A stretch of DNA of 45,466 nt from Fidelibacterota bacterium (lineage in GTDB: Bacteria; Pseudomonadota; Alphaproteobacteria; Rhodospirillales; Rhodospirillaceae), in contig CANJRX010000016.1 in NCBI GenBank assembly GCA_947476895.1, forward strand, positions 1 to 45,466. The letters run 5' to 3'. A program made the position numbers and the translations under genes. This document shows, one piece after another, positions 26,163-34,705 of this stretch; position 1 is the stretch's first letter, and each line of letters starts with the position of its first letter. The notes beneath the pieces are model-generated. The model searched no databases. It worked only from the letters and a program-made list of their open reading frames with translations, and was not told where the DNA came from.

Positions 26163-26942
26163 ATGGATCTCGGCCTTTCCGGAAAAACAGTTCTCATCGG
26201 CGGCGGCTCAAAGGGCATCGGCCTTGCATGCGCGCAGTTGTTTTTGGGCGAGGGGGCCAAGGTCGCCATCACCTCGCGTGATCCGGCGAATATCGCGGCG
26301 GCAAAGGCGAAACTGGGCGCGAACGTGCTCGGCCTCGCTGCCGATCTCACCGATGCGGCCCAAGCCGCCAAGCTGGCCGCCGATGTAGAGGCGCAGTTAG
26401 GCCCCATCGACATTCTGGTGAATAGCGCCGGTGCGGCCAAACGCACGCCCATCGCCGACCTCACACCGCCGGCCTGGCGCGCCGCCATGGATGCCAAATA
26501 CTTCTCGACCATCAACCTGTTGGACCCCGTGCGGAAGCTGATGGCCGCGCGCAAACGCGGCGTGGTCATCAACATCATCGGCAGCGGCGGAAGATCAGCG
26601 AATGTCGTGCACATTCCCGGCGGCGCGGCCAACGCCGCGCTAATGTTGGCGACGGCGGGCTTGGGCGCGGCTTACGCCAAGCAAGGTATCCGCGTGGTCG
26701 GAATTAATCCCGGCACGACGAACACAGGCCGGGTCGAGACCGGCCTTCAAGCCCAAGCCAAAAACGACGGCATCACGATTGAGGAAGCCCGCAAAAAAGT
26801 GCTGGGCAAAATCGCCATGGGCCGCATGGCGGAGCCGGAGGAGATTGCAGCGACCGTGGTGTATTTAGCGTCGGAGAAAGCGAGCTATATCACCGGGATT
26901 ACCATCACGATGGATGGGGCGGCTAATCCGGGGGTTCTTTAA
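26163..26942 (+). CDS. Short-chain dehydrogenase/reductase lacking the YxxxK motif
   Basis: The protein (259 residues) carries the SDR nucleotide loop GGGSKGIGLACA (residues 13-24) and the conserved NSAG (87-90), and ends normally with ASYITGITITMDGAANPG. A serine (S141) is present. The catalytic Tyr/Lys motif is missing: positions expected for Tyr and Lys hold Gly153 and Asn157 in HIPGGAANAAL. The fold should be intact and NAD(P)-binding, but activity is uncertain; it may be a pseudo-enzyme or use another residue, such as His150. The ATG at 26163 is selected because GGGGG lies 6 nt before it; an ATG at 26151 is also in frame. Confidence 0.85.
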   Translation: MDLGLSGKTVLIGGGSKGIGLACAQLFLGEGAKVAITSRDPANIAAAKAKLGANVLGLAADLTDAAQAAKLAADVEAQLGPIDILVNSAGAAKRTPIADLTPPAWRAAMDAKYFSTINLLDPVRKLMAARKRGVVINIIGSGGRSANVVHIPGGAANAALMLATAGLGAAYAKQGIRVVGINPGTTNTGRVETGLQAQAKNDGITIEEARKKVLGKIAMGRMAEPEEIAATVVYLASEKASYITGITITMDGAANPGVL

Positions 26943-27243
26943 GCAACTGTCGAATCGAAAACGCGTTCGGAAAAATTCTGCCACCGCTCTCACATTTCGT
27001 GTGATTGCACATTAGAAACGAACGCGATATCACGCAGGCTTCATGCTGGTGCAACGCGCCTTAAAGATTAGCGCCCAATAGCGTTACATCTCTGTCAGGA
27101 AGTCCGCTGCGGATTTATTCCGACAGATAGGCGCCTGCGATTCATCGCACGCATGTTAGTCCTCGCGCGTTCGCGTTTTCCTCGCGACATTCGCAGGTAA
27201 ACGGCGACATTGTCGCTACTAAAAACCTTATCGAAAGCCAATC
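26943..27243. other. Gap upstream of the Cyc2-like gene, with imperfect hairpin
   Basis: No gene is evident in this 301-nt gap. The only structure is TCTGTC (27091-27096) pairing with GACAGA (27122-27127), with inner pairing of GGAA with TTCC and CCG with CGG. It would lie in the leader of the gene starting at 27244. Promoter elements are not clear by eye. Confidence 0.45.
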
Positions 27244-28620
27244 ATGACCATGTTCCGGAACTTGCGTGTACCGTTATCGCGTCTATGCCTTGCTATCTGC
27301 GCCGCAGTGGTCGCAGCACTTTTCGCCAGCTCACCAGCCGCTGCGCTTCCGAGCTTCGCGCGCCAAACAGGAAATGCCTGTACCGCCTGTCACGTCGGCG
27401 GATTTGGTCCACGCCTGACCAACTATGGGCGCTTGTTCAAACTCAACGGCTACGTCTGGGGCGCGGAAGAACAGAACTTGCCGCCAGTGGCAGGTATGGT
27501 GGTCGGATCGTTCACAAATACAAAGAAGGATCAAGCCGGCGGGGCTGCGACTCACTATGGCGACAACAACAACGCCACTCTCGATGAAGCGAGCGTCTTC
27601 TACGCCGGAAGAATTCTTCCAAAGCTAGGCGCGTTTATTCAGGCCACATACGACGGTATAGAACGTTCATTCGCTCTCGATAACGTCGATATTCGCTATG
27701 CCGATCAGGCCACGCTCGCCGGGAAAAACGTCGTCTACGGCGTCTCCTTGAACAATAACCCGACCGTGCAGGATCCTTGGAACACTACGCCGGCGTGGGG
27801 CTATCCGTTCTCGAGTTCCGGACTCGCACCAACGCCTGGCACCAGTACGCTGATCGACGGCGGTCTTGAGATGCAGGTTGCGGGCCTGACGGCCTATGCC
27901 TTGTGGAATGATCTGCTTTATCTCGAAGGCGGCGTGTACGGCACCCAACCGCGACATGCGCAGTCCACCCTGGGGATCGATCCCAACGGCGAAAGCCAGA
28001 TCCACGGAGCGGCGCCGTATTGGCGGGCAGCAGTCCAACATTCCGTTGGTGAGCAGTACGTGGCAGCGGGGGTATTCGGACTCGATGCGCACATTTATCC
28101 CGAACGCGACAAGACGGCGGGAACGGATCATGTGACCGACGTCGGCGTCGATGCGAACTATCAGGTGAACTTAAACGAACAGTCGACCATTACCGCCAAC
28201 GCGGTCTTCATCCGAGAGTCGCAAAAGCTCGGCGCCAGTCAATCCCTCGGTTTAGCTGCCAATAGCTCGAACACGTTTCAGACGTTCAAGGCAAACGCCG
28301 GCTACTACTACAACAATACCTATGGACTAACCGGCGGCTATTTCACGTCGTGGGGAAGCAAGGATACTGGCCTGTTCAGCGCCGATCCAATCGGCGGAAG
28401 CAGGACGCAGAAACCCAACAGCACCGGGTACCTGGTCGAGGCCACCTATACGCCGTTCGGCAAGGACGACTCCTGGCTGGCACCATTGGCGAACCTGCGT
28501 CTGGGGCTGCAATACGTGGGCTATACGAAGTTCAACGGGGCAAAGTTGGATTACGACGGCTCGGGCCGGAATGCGTCCGACAACAACACGATGTTCCTGT
28601 TTGCGTGGCTAGCGTTCTAA
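27244..28620 (+). CDS. Cyc2-like monoheme cytochrome fused to outer-membrane porin
   Basis: The precursor (458 residues) has a signal peptide ending near ASSPAAA (residue 34). A single heme site CTACH (C46, C49, H50) follows directly, in PSFARQTGNACTACHVGG. Next comes RLFKLNGYVWG, then ~390 residues of alternating polar and hydrophobic strands ending in ...FLFAWLAF, the typical C-terminal Phe of a barrel. This order, with a FAR-x-T-G...CxxCH start, matches the fused cytochrome-porin proteins to which Cyc2 (an outer-membrane Fe(II) oxidase) belongs. It may take part in extracellular electron transfer. The evidence for iron oxidation itself is only familial; other proteins of this architecture have unknown donors. 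The gene stands alone. Confidence 0.8.
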   Translation: MTMFRNLRVPLSRLCLAICAAVVAALFASSPAAALPSFARQTGNACTACHVGGFGPRLTNYGRLFKLNGYVWGAEEQNLPPVAGMVVGSFTNTKKDQAGGAATHYGDNNNATLDEASVFYAGRILPKLGAFIQATYDGIERSFALDNVDIRYADQATLAGKNVVYGVSLNNNPTVQDPWNTTPAWGYPFSSSGLAPTPGTSTLIDGGLEMQVAGLTAYALWNDLLYLEGGVYGTQPRHAQSTLGIDPNGESQIHGAAPYWRAAVQHSVGEQYVAAGVFGLDAHIYPERDKTAGTDHVTDVGVDANYQVNLNEQSTITANAVFIRESQKLGASQSLGLAANSSNTFQTFKANAGYYYNNTYGLTGGYFTSWGSKDTGLFSADPIGGSRTQKPNSTGYLVEATYTPFGKDDSWLAPLANLRLGLQYVGYTKFNGAKLDYDGSGRNASDNNTMFLFAWLAF

Positions 28621-28834
28621 ACGCGCACAGCTACCTTGAAAGACGTCCGCGGACGGAGGCTCGTTACGGAAGCACGAGCCTCCGGATGCGCACTCAAACC
28701 AAGCGGCAGGACGGAGCGGACCACCATCGGCGGGCATGCTTGAGGCCGGCAGCGCCCGGGCCAGTGGCACCGTAAGAGGGCAAACAGGCCAGCCTCAGAT
28801 GACGGAAAAAACCTAGGAACACCGCCATCTTGCA

Positions 28835-28864
28835 CAATCAAATTGTCGCATAATGTATATTATG
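28835..28864. repeat. Two adjacent short palindromes between convergent genes
   Basis: ACAAT-CAA-ATTGT (28834-28846) and CATAAT-GTAT-ATTATG (28849-28864) are both perfect inverted repeats, and together they form an AT-rich patch in a GC-rich region. They lie between the 3' ends of the Cyc2-like gene and the esterase gene. They may be bidirectional terminators or a protein-binding site. Confidence 0.5.
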
Positions 28865-28881
28865 TACTGTATTAGGTGGTG

Positions 28882-29838
28882 TTATAGGCGGGCCGCTAAG
28901 CTGTCCCGAAGCATCTCTTTGGCTTTCAATAGCGCTGCCAGAACGTCGGCCTGGCCGGACGGCAACTTCCGCCTGAGACTGGCAAACGCATGGATCGTTC
29001 CTCGCGCTTCGATGTAGGCCGTCGGCACGCCGGCGGCAGCGGTCTTGTCAGCATAGGCCCGGCCTTCGTCGCGCAATGGGTCGAGCCCGGCCGTCAGGAT
29101 CACTGTCGGCGGCATCCCAGTTTGATCGGCCACAATCGGCGTGGCGCGCCAATGACCAAGCTGCGGCTTATACAAATCGTCCAGCCATCGTCTATCGACC
29201 TCGTCGAGACCGTAGCCTTCGCCGAAGGCTTTGGCTGATTCGGTGTCGAAGCTAAATTCGATCACGGGATAAATCGCAAACTGAAGCGCGACCGGAACTG
29301 TTGCTGGACGATCCCTCAATGCCAGCGACGTGACGATAGCAAGATTGCCGCCAGCACTGTCGCCACACAGGACTAAGCTCGTAATATCCAGGTTGAAGGC
29401 CGCACCGTTGTCGGCAATCCAGCGCGCCGCTGCTTCCGCGTCGTCTGGCGCTGCTGGCCACACGTGCTCGGGCGCAAGACGGTAGTCGACTGAGATCACA
29501 GGCACATCGAGCTGCCGCGCGATCTCTGCGCACAGGAAGGCAGCACTATCGTTGTTGCCGATGATAAATCCACCGCCATGAAAAAAGACCGCGACAGGCC
29601 CCGGGCTGCGGCTCTCGCGCACATCGAAAAGCCGCAGCGGAATTTGCCCGCCCGGACCCGGCATAAGAATATCGCGCGTGACGGCCAACTCACCGATGGG
29701 TGGATCAAGCGCGGCGTAAATCTCCCCCATTTTCGGGCGCACGGCCGGAAGCATCTCAACTGTCAACTTAGGACGCGGGTTGGCTTTCAACCCGTCCAAG
29801 TGGGCGCGCACATCGGGATGCACAAAATGTTCGGTCAT
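28882..29838 (-). CDS. Alpha/beta-hydrolase esterase, hormone-sensitive-lipase family
   Basis: The 318-residue protein shows the family oxyanion-hole motif HGGGF (residues 87-91), nucleophile Ser161 in GDSAGG, catalytic Asp253 in DPLRDEG and His283 in GTIHAF. This is the complete HSL-type (family IV) triad. Such cytoplasmic carboxylesterases hydrolyse short-chain esters; the natural substrate is unknown. No signal peptide is seen. The ATG overlaps the stop codon of the VOC gene by 4 nt (ATGA), so the two are co-translated. Confidence 0.94.
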   Translation of the reverse strand: MTEHFVHPDVRAHLDGLKANPRPKLTVEMLPAVRPKMGEIYAALDPPIGELAVTRDILMPGPGGQIPLRLFDVRESRSPGPVAVFFHGGGFIIGNNDSAAFLCAEIARQLDVPVISVDYRLAPEHVWPAAPDDAEAAARWIADNGAAFNLDITSLVLCGDSAGGNLAIVTSLALRDRPATVPVALQFAIYPVIEFSFDTESAKAFGEGYGLDEVDRRWLDDLYKPQLGHWRATPIVADQTGMPPTVILTAGLDPLRDEGRAYADKTAAAGVPTAYIEARGTIHAFASLRRKLPSGQADVLAALLKAKEMLRDSLAARL

Positions 29839-30194
29839 GCAGGTTCGGTTCCTGTCGCCACACTAATGAAGTAAATCGGATACCCGTCCGGGTCTTTGAT
29901 CAGCGCGGCGCGGCCGCCGCCGTCGCCTGTGAATGGGTCTTTCTCGAACTCCAGGCCTTTGGCTTTGAGGTCGCGGGCGATCTCGTCGACGTCGCCGTTC
30001 CAGAATGTCAGCTGTGCTACCGGCGGATCGAGATAACCCTGGTACAGCGCGATCCGGCATTCGGCTTTCTGAACTGTGACGACCCGGATATCGATACTGC
30101 CGTCGACAATCTCGAATCCCAGCGCTTCATAGAACGCCACGGACTTTTCGATGTCGCGCACGTCGAGGCTGAGTTCGCATTGTCCTAGTTCCAT
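29835..30194 (-). CDS. VOC-superfamily (glyoxalase-like) protein
   Basis: This single-domain protein of 119 residues has the vicinal-oxygen-chelate layout: a first beta-alpha-beta half (CELSLDVRDIEKSVAFYEALGF) and a second half ending in GGRAALIKDPDGYPIYFI. The second half is the usual glyoxalase signature with a DPDG loop and the Tyr/His positions near the metal. Members bind a divalent metal and act as lyases, dioxygenases or drug-sequestering proteins; the activity here is unknown. It overlaps the esterase start by 4 nt. Confidence 0.9.
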   Translation of the reverse strand: MELGQCELSLDVRDIEKSVAFYEALGFEIVDGSIDIRVVTVQKAECRIALYQGYLDPPVAQLTFWNGDVDEIARDLKAKGLEFEKDPFTGDGGGRAALIKDPDGYPIYFISVATGTEPA

Positions 30195-30223
30195 TGGCCT
30201 AATTCCATCGCCCCAGTTCCATA

Positions 30224-30997
30224 TCAGACCTCAATCACCATGCCGTCGTATCCCGGCGTAACGCCGGCTGGCAGCGTCGCGGTCAGCGTCTCGAAATCCA
30301 GTGCGTTGCTCATATGCGTGATGATGGTGCGCTGGGGCTTCAGTTCATCAATCCATTCCAGCGCTTTGGCCACGTGAACGTGGGTTGGATACGGCATGTC
30401 GCCCAGCACGCCCAAGATCCAGACTTTCGCGCCTTTGATGGCGGCTTTGGACGCTTCGGGCAATTCCACCAGGTCGGTTGAATAGACCACATCACCGAAG
30501 TTGAACCCGAGGCTGGTCTGGCCAAAGCCATGGTCTTGCAGGAATGAACTGATCTTGATGTCGCCGACCGTGAACGGCACGGCTGGATCGATGAGGTTTG
30601 GGATCAGCCACGGCCGGAACACGGGCTTGCCGGCGGGAATGCCCTCGAAGGCATAACCAAACCGCGCCTCGATCTTTTGCATGGTCTCGGGCGTGGCGAA
30701 GGTTTGCAGCGGGCCCTGGGAAATGCGGCACATTTCGCGCAGTTCATCGAGGCCATGCAGGTGGTCGGCATGGGCGTGGGTGTAGATGACGGCGTCGAGG
30801 CGGCGGAGGTTGGCGGCTAGCATCTGTTCGCGCAGGTCCGGCGAAGTATCGACCAGGATGGTGGTTGGCCCCTGCTCTACCAAGATCGACGCGCGGCGGC
30901 GGCGGTTTTTGGGATTGGACGCATCACACTTGCCCCAGCCGCCCGAAACCGAAGGCACGCCCGCCGCCGATCCGCTGCCGAGGATGGTGACCTTCAT
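30224..30997 (-). CDS. MBL-fold metallohydrolase, PhnP-like
   Basis: The protein (257 residues) has the metallo-beta-lactamase signature HAHADHLHG (about residues 75-83), preceded by ILVDTSPDLREQM. A later acidic metal ligand lies in VVYSTDLVELP, and a terminal His in TIITHMSNALDFE. The N-terminal GSGSAAGVPSVSGGWGKCDA is typical of the PhnP/phosphodiesterase branch, which hydrolyses cyclic phosphates. The gene follows tatD by 3 nt in the same direction, an arrangement found with metG and tatD in many Alphaproteobacteria. The precise substrate is not known. Confidence 0.92.
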   Translation of the reverse strand: MKVTILGSGSAAGVPSVSGGWGKCDASNPKNRRRRASILVEQGPTTILVDTSPDLREQMLAANLRRLDAVIYTHAHADHLHGLDELREMCRISQGPLQTFATPETMQKIEARFGYAFEGIPAGKPVFRPWLIPNLIDPAVPFTVGDIKISSFLQDHGFGQTSLGFNFGDVVYSTDLVELPEASKAAIKGAKVWILGVLGDMPYPTHVHVAKALEWIDELKPQRTIITHMSNALDFETLTATLPAGVTPGYDGMVIEV

Positions 30998-31000
30998 TGG

Positions 31001-31810
31001 CTATACCGGGGCTTTGGCTTTCGAGAACAGCCGGAAGAAATTGGCGGATGTTTGCGTGGCCAGTTCGTCGCGCGTCAGGCCCTTTAACTCCGCTACCAGC
31101 GCAGCGGTGTGCGTCACAAAGGCCGGCTCGTTGGTTTTGCCGCGTTGGGGCATGGGCGCCAGATAGGGGCTGTCGGTTTCCACCAGAATGCGGTCGAGTG
31201 GCACGGTCTTTGCGACCTCGCGCAAGGTGTCGGCCTTCTTGAAGGTCACGATGCCGGAGAAGGAAATGTAGAATCCTAATTCCAACGCCTTTGCAGCCAG
31301 TTCCGGGCCAGAGCTAAAGCAATGGATGACTCCGGTGAAGGAGCCCTTCTCCATCTCTTCGGTCAGCATGGCGGCGGTTTCGGCGTCGGCGTCGCGGGTG
31401 TGCACGATGATCGGCAAACCCACGGCGCGCGCGGCGTCCATGTGGACGCGGAAGCTGCGGATTTGATCGTCCTTGGGGCCGTGGTTGTAATAGAAGTCGA
31501 GGCCGGTTTCGCCAAAGGCCACGACCTTTGGGTGCTTGGCCAAGGTGGTGAGTTTCTCGACATCCATGGCCGGCTCAACGCCGGCTTCATGCGGATGAAT
31601 GCCGACGGAACAGGACACATTGTCGAAGCGCTCGGCCACGGCCAGCACGCCGTCGAATTTGGTGATCTTGGTGCCGATGGTCAGCATGTGGCCAACGCCG
31701 GCCTTCTGCGCGCGCGCGATGACACCGGCGGTGTCCTCGGCGAACTCGGGGAAATCCAGGTGGCAGTGGCTGTCCACTAAGTAAGGCTGGGTGAGATAGG
31801 GCTGGGTCAT
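31001..31810 (-). CDS. tatD: TatD-family DNase/hydrolase
   Basis: The protein (269 residues) shows the TatD metal-binding motifs: DSHCHLDFPEF at the N-terminus, FGETGLDFYYN, PIIVHTRDADAET and, near the end, LVETDSPYLAPMP. TatD proteins are Mg-dependent 3'-5' exonucleases implicated in DNA repair. The ATG at 31810 is selected because AAGAAG lies just before it; a GTG seven codons earlier is in frame but sits inside an intergenic palindrome. It lies between metG and the MBL gene on the same strand. Confidence 0.94.
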   Translation of the reverse strand: MTQPYLTQPYLVDSHCHLDFPEFAEDTAGVIARAQKAGVGHMLTIGTKITKFDGVLAVAERFDNVSCSVGIHPHEAGVEPAMDVEKLTTLAKHPKVVAFGETGLDFYYNHGPKDDQIRSFRVHMDAARAVGLPIIVHTRDADAETAAMLTEEMEKGSFTGVIHCFSSGPELAAKALELGFYISFSGIVTFKKADTLREVAKTVPLDRILVETDSPYLAPMPQRGKTNEPAFVTHTAALVAELKGLTRDELATQTSANFFRLFSKAKAPV

Positions 31811-31825
31811 GGCTTCTTGTTTTTT

Positions 31826-31934
31826 CGTCACCCTCGGACTTGATCCGAGGGTCCAGGGTTACGAAACGCAATCCGAGACGTCTGCATCTCTAGTGGTGAC
31901 TACCCTGGGTCCTCGGGTCAAGCCCGAGGACGAC
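31826..31934. repeat. Pair of inverted palindromic repeats (alphaproteobacterial RPE-like)
   Basis: Copy 1 (31826-31860) contains CCTCGGACTTGATCCGAGG, and copy 2 on the other strand (31901-31934) contains CCTCGGGCTTGACCCGAGG. Each is an inner palindrome, and each continues into a CCAGGGT tail. The two copies face each other across ~40 nt between metG and tatD, so the whole makes a long cruciform-like inverted repeat. This pattern, CGTC...CCTCGGGCTTGACCCGAGG...CCAGGG, is a familiar dispersed element in this class of bacteria. Confidence 0.85.
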
Positions 31935-31942
31935 AGGGAAAC

Positions 31943-33508
31943 TTAACTCCCCTTCCCGGCTTTCGGATCGCCGTAGCGCGGGAATACGCCGGTCGGCGTG
32001 GGCAGCGCGGTGCCACCCTTCATGGCGTGGGCCTTATCCAGATGCGCGAACGTCCGCGCGTCTTCCGGCACGGCCAGCTGGTCGAGCATCTTGGCAGCTG
32101 AGGTCGGCACGAAAGGCTGCATCAAAATCGCCAGGTGGCGCACGCATTCGGCCAGCACATACAGCACGGTGTTCATGCGCGCGGGGTCGGTTTTCTTCAA
32201 AGCCCAGGGCGCTTGCACATCGACGTAACCATTGGCCGCGCGCACGACTTCCCAAATGCGTTCGATGACATCGTTCAAGGCTTGGCGATCTATAGCGTCG
32301 CGACACTGTGCCAACAGGCCGTGGCAAGCCTTCAGCAGCTCGTCGTCGGCAGGCTGAAGCGCGCCCGGTTCTGGCAATATGCCGCCCAGGTTCTTGCCGA
32401 TAAACGACAGGAAGCGCTGCGCCAGGTTTCCGAACGCATTGGCTAACTCGCCGTTGATGCGCCCCGCGATGGCGGCTTCCGAGAAGTCGCCGTCATTGCC
32501 GAAGGGAATCTCGCGCATCATGAAATAGCGCAGCTGATCGAGGCCGTACTTTTCCACCAGCATGTTGGGATCGATGGCGTTGCCCAGAGACTTTGACATC
32601 TTCTGGCCTTCGACCGTCCACCAGCCGTGAGCATAGACGCGCTTGGGCAACGGCAATTTGGCCGCCATCAGGAAGGCGGGCCAATAGACGCAGTGAAAGC
32701 GCACGATGTCCTTGCCGACCACGTGCATGGCGACCGGATTGTCTTTGGGCCAGAACTTGCCCATCTCGCCGGATTCATCGGGGTAGCCCAGCGCGGTGAT
32801 GTAGTTGGTGAGCGCGTCGATCCACACGTACATGACGTGTTTCGGATTGCCCGGCACAGGTACGCCCCAGGAGAACGCCGTGCGGGAAATGGAAAGGTCG
32901 TTCAATCCGCCTTTGACGAAGCTATAGACCTCGTTGAAACGGCTCTTGGGTCCGATGAAGTCGGGATTGGCGTCGTAGAAATCGAGCAGCGGCTGTTGCC
33001 ATTTGGACAGCGGGAAGAAGTAGCTTTCCTCCTCGACCCATTCCACCGGCGCGCCTGTGGGCGCGAGCTTTTCGCCCGTCGGGCCTTTGGTCAGTTCAGA
33101 TTCATCGTAGAAAGCTTCATCGCGGACCGCGTACCAGCCGGCATATTTGCCCAGCGTGATCGCGCCGTTGTCTTCCAGGCGCTTCCACAAAGCCTGGCAG
33201 GCTTTCTTGTGGCGCTCTTCGGTCGTGCGGATGAAGTCGTCGTTGGAAATGCCAAGTGTCTTCGCCAGATCGCGGAAATTCTGTGAGTTCTGATCGCAGA
33301 GGTCTTGCGGCGCGATGCCTTTATCGGCGGCGGCTTTCGCGACCTTCTGGCCGTGCTCATCGGTACCGGTCAGGAACTTCACATCGAAGCCGTCCAAACG
33401 CTTGAAACGCGCCAATACATCGCAGGCTATGGTCGTGTAGGCATGACCAATGTGCGGCTTGTCGTTGACGTAGTAGATGGGCGTCGTGATGTAGAACGCC
33501 TTGGACAC
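31943..33508 (-). CDS. metG: Methionyl-tRNA synthetase
   Basis: This class I enzyme (521 residues) charges tRNA-Met. HIGH is present (residues 19-22 in NDKPHIGHAYTT), and KMSKS lies at 303-307 (GQKMSKSLGN). The GTG at 33508 is taken as start: it yields MSKAFYITTPIYYVN, the normal N-terminus of the family, and GGAG sits about 9 nt before it; a TTG eight codons earlier is less likely. No zinc-knuckle CxxC pairs are present in the CP domain, and the C-terminal EMAP-like tRNA-binding domain is absent. Both features occur in short bacterial MetRS. Confidence 0.97.
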   Translation of the reverse strand: MSKAFYITTPIYYVNDKPHIGHAYTTIACDVLARFKRLDGFDVKFLTGTDEHGQKVAKAAADKGIAPQDLCDQNSQNFRDLAKTLGISNDDFIRTTEERHKKACQALWKRLEDNGAITLGKYAGWYAVRDEAFYDESELTKGPTGEKLAPTGAPVEWVEEESYFFPLSKWQQPLLDFYDANPDFIGPKSRFNEVYSFVKGGLNDLSISRTAFSWGVPVPGNPKHVMYVWIDALTNYITALGYPDESGEMGKFWPKDNPVAMHVVGKDIVRFHCVYWPAFLMAAKLPLPKRVYAHGWWTVEGQKMSKSLGNAIDPNMLVEKYGLDQLRYFMMREIPFGNDGDFSEAAIAGRINGELANAFGNLAQRFLSFIGKNLGGILPEPGALQPADDELLKACHGLLAQCRDAIDRQALNDVIERIWEVVRAANGYVDVQAPWALKKTDPARMNTVLYVLAECVRHLAILMQPFVPTSAAKMLDQLAVPEDARTFAHLDKAHAMKGGTALPTPTGVFPRYGDPKAGKGS

Positions 33509-33589
33509 AGGTGAGCACTCCGAAACCGGCAAAAGATGGCACTGATATAAACGCTTAGCGCGCCTGGGGAAAGAGGCCGGGGCCTGCTT

Positions 33590-34705
33590 TTAGGCCGCTT
33601 TGCCGTGCGTGGCGGCGGTTTCCACGGTCATCAGCATCAGCATGAGGCTGCGTTTCTTGTCCAGATTGACGGCATCGGTGCGCCGGGCCAGGTGGCCGAT
33701 CTTGTCCCAGACATCGGCCCAGGCGGCCGGTGTGGCCGACGACAGCAGTTTGCGCGCAAGCTCGCGTTCGCCGGGAATGATTTCAGCCAGGGTCTCGAGA
33801 TTACCCCGCGCCCCTTCGGTCGCCATGCGCGCCAGCCACCACGACAGCAAACCGGTGAGCGTGCGAAAGGCGTCGCCCTTCATGGCTTTGTCGCTCAGGG
33901 CATGAAGCCGCGAGATGTTGAGGCGGGGCGCATCACCCAACAGCGACATCAAATCGCGGAACAAGGCGACGCCGCCCTCGTCCGCCAGTTCCATGGCGCG
34001 GCCGATAGAGCCATCGGCCAAAACGCTGAGCGCCGTGACGTCGGCGGCTTTGATGTCAGGGCGATAGCGGCCCATGAGGGTGGTGACTTGGGTTTGCGTA
34101 AGCGGACGCAGATCAAGGCGACGACAGCGCGAGCGGATGGTCGGCAGCAGCCGGTCGGGGTTGTGCGCGACCAAAAACAAAAGTGCCCGGCGCGGCGGCT
34201 CTTCCAGAACTTTCAAAACGGCATTGGCGGCGTTGGCGTTCATTTCATCGGCGGCATCGATGATCACCGCGCGCCAGCCGCCTTCGGCCGGAGTCATCGA
34301 CATAAACGTGCCGATCTCGCGCACTTCATCAACGCCGATCACGGTCTTGCGTTTGGTCTGTTTGGTGTCGGACCAGGGGCGTTCGACGATACGGAAATCG
34401 CCATGGCCTCCCGCAGCCACGCGCCGGAACACCGGATCATTTTCCGACATGGCGAGCGACTTTGGCGGCGGCGGTGCGCCGAACATATCGGCACCCTGAT
34501 CGTCGCCGCCTTGCGCCAGCGCAAACCGCGCCATGCGATACGCCAGCGTCGCTTTGCCGATGCCGCGCGGTCCGCAGATCATCCACGCATGAGCAAGCCG
34601 GCCGCTGGACCAGGCGTTGAGATAGTCTTTTTCCGCGGCCTCGTGGCCCATCAGGTAGGGATTGGTGCGTGACTCTGGAATCTCTGTCGGATCCTCGTCG
34701 CGCAC
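33590..34705 (-). CDS. holB: DNA polymerase III delta-prime subunit
   Basis: This clamp-loader subunit has 371 residues. The Walker-A-like GPRGIGKATLAYRMA (residues ~45-59) is degenerate, as expected for delta-prime. The sensor region LLPTIRSRCRRLDLRPL and the preceding EEPPRRALLFLVAHNPDR are typical. Delta-prime opens the clamp loader ring with delta and gamma/tau. A GTG start shares one base with the tmk stop (TAGTG), so they are tightly coupled. The order tmk-holB-metG-tatD is conserved in many bacteria. Confidence 0.95.
   Translation of the reverse strand: MRDEDPTEIPESRTNPYLMGHEAAEKDYLNAWSSGRLAHAWMICGPRGIGKATLAYRMARFALAQGGDDQGADMFGAPPPPKSLAMSENDPVFRRVAAGGHGDFRIVERPWSDTKQTKRKTVIGVDEVREIGTFMSMTPAEGGWRAVIIDAADEMNANAANAVLKVLEEPPRRALLFLVAHNPDRLLPTIRSRCRRLDLRPLTQTQVTTLMGRYRPDIKAADVTALSVLADGSIGRAMELADEGGVALFRDLMSLLGDAPRLNISRLHALSDKAMKGDAFRTLTGLLSWWLARMATEGARGNLETLAEIIPGERELARKLLSSATPAAWADVWDKIGHLARRTDAVNLDKKRSLMLMLMTVETAATHGKAA

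Noticed and set aside
31811-31942. Riboswitch or sRNA between metG and tatD
   Set aside because: The structure is explained by two copies of a dispersed palindrome.
33605-34672. Long open frame on the plus strand opposite holB (355 residues)
   Set aside because: It is antisense to a clearly conserved gene and has His/Arg-rich composition with no start site; a shadow of holB codons.
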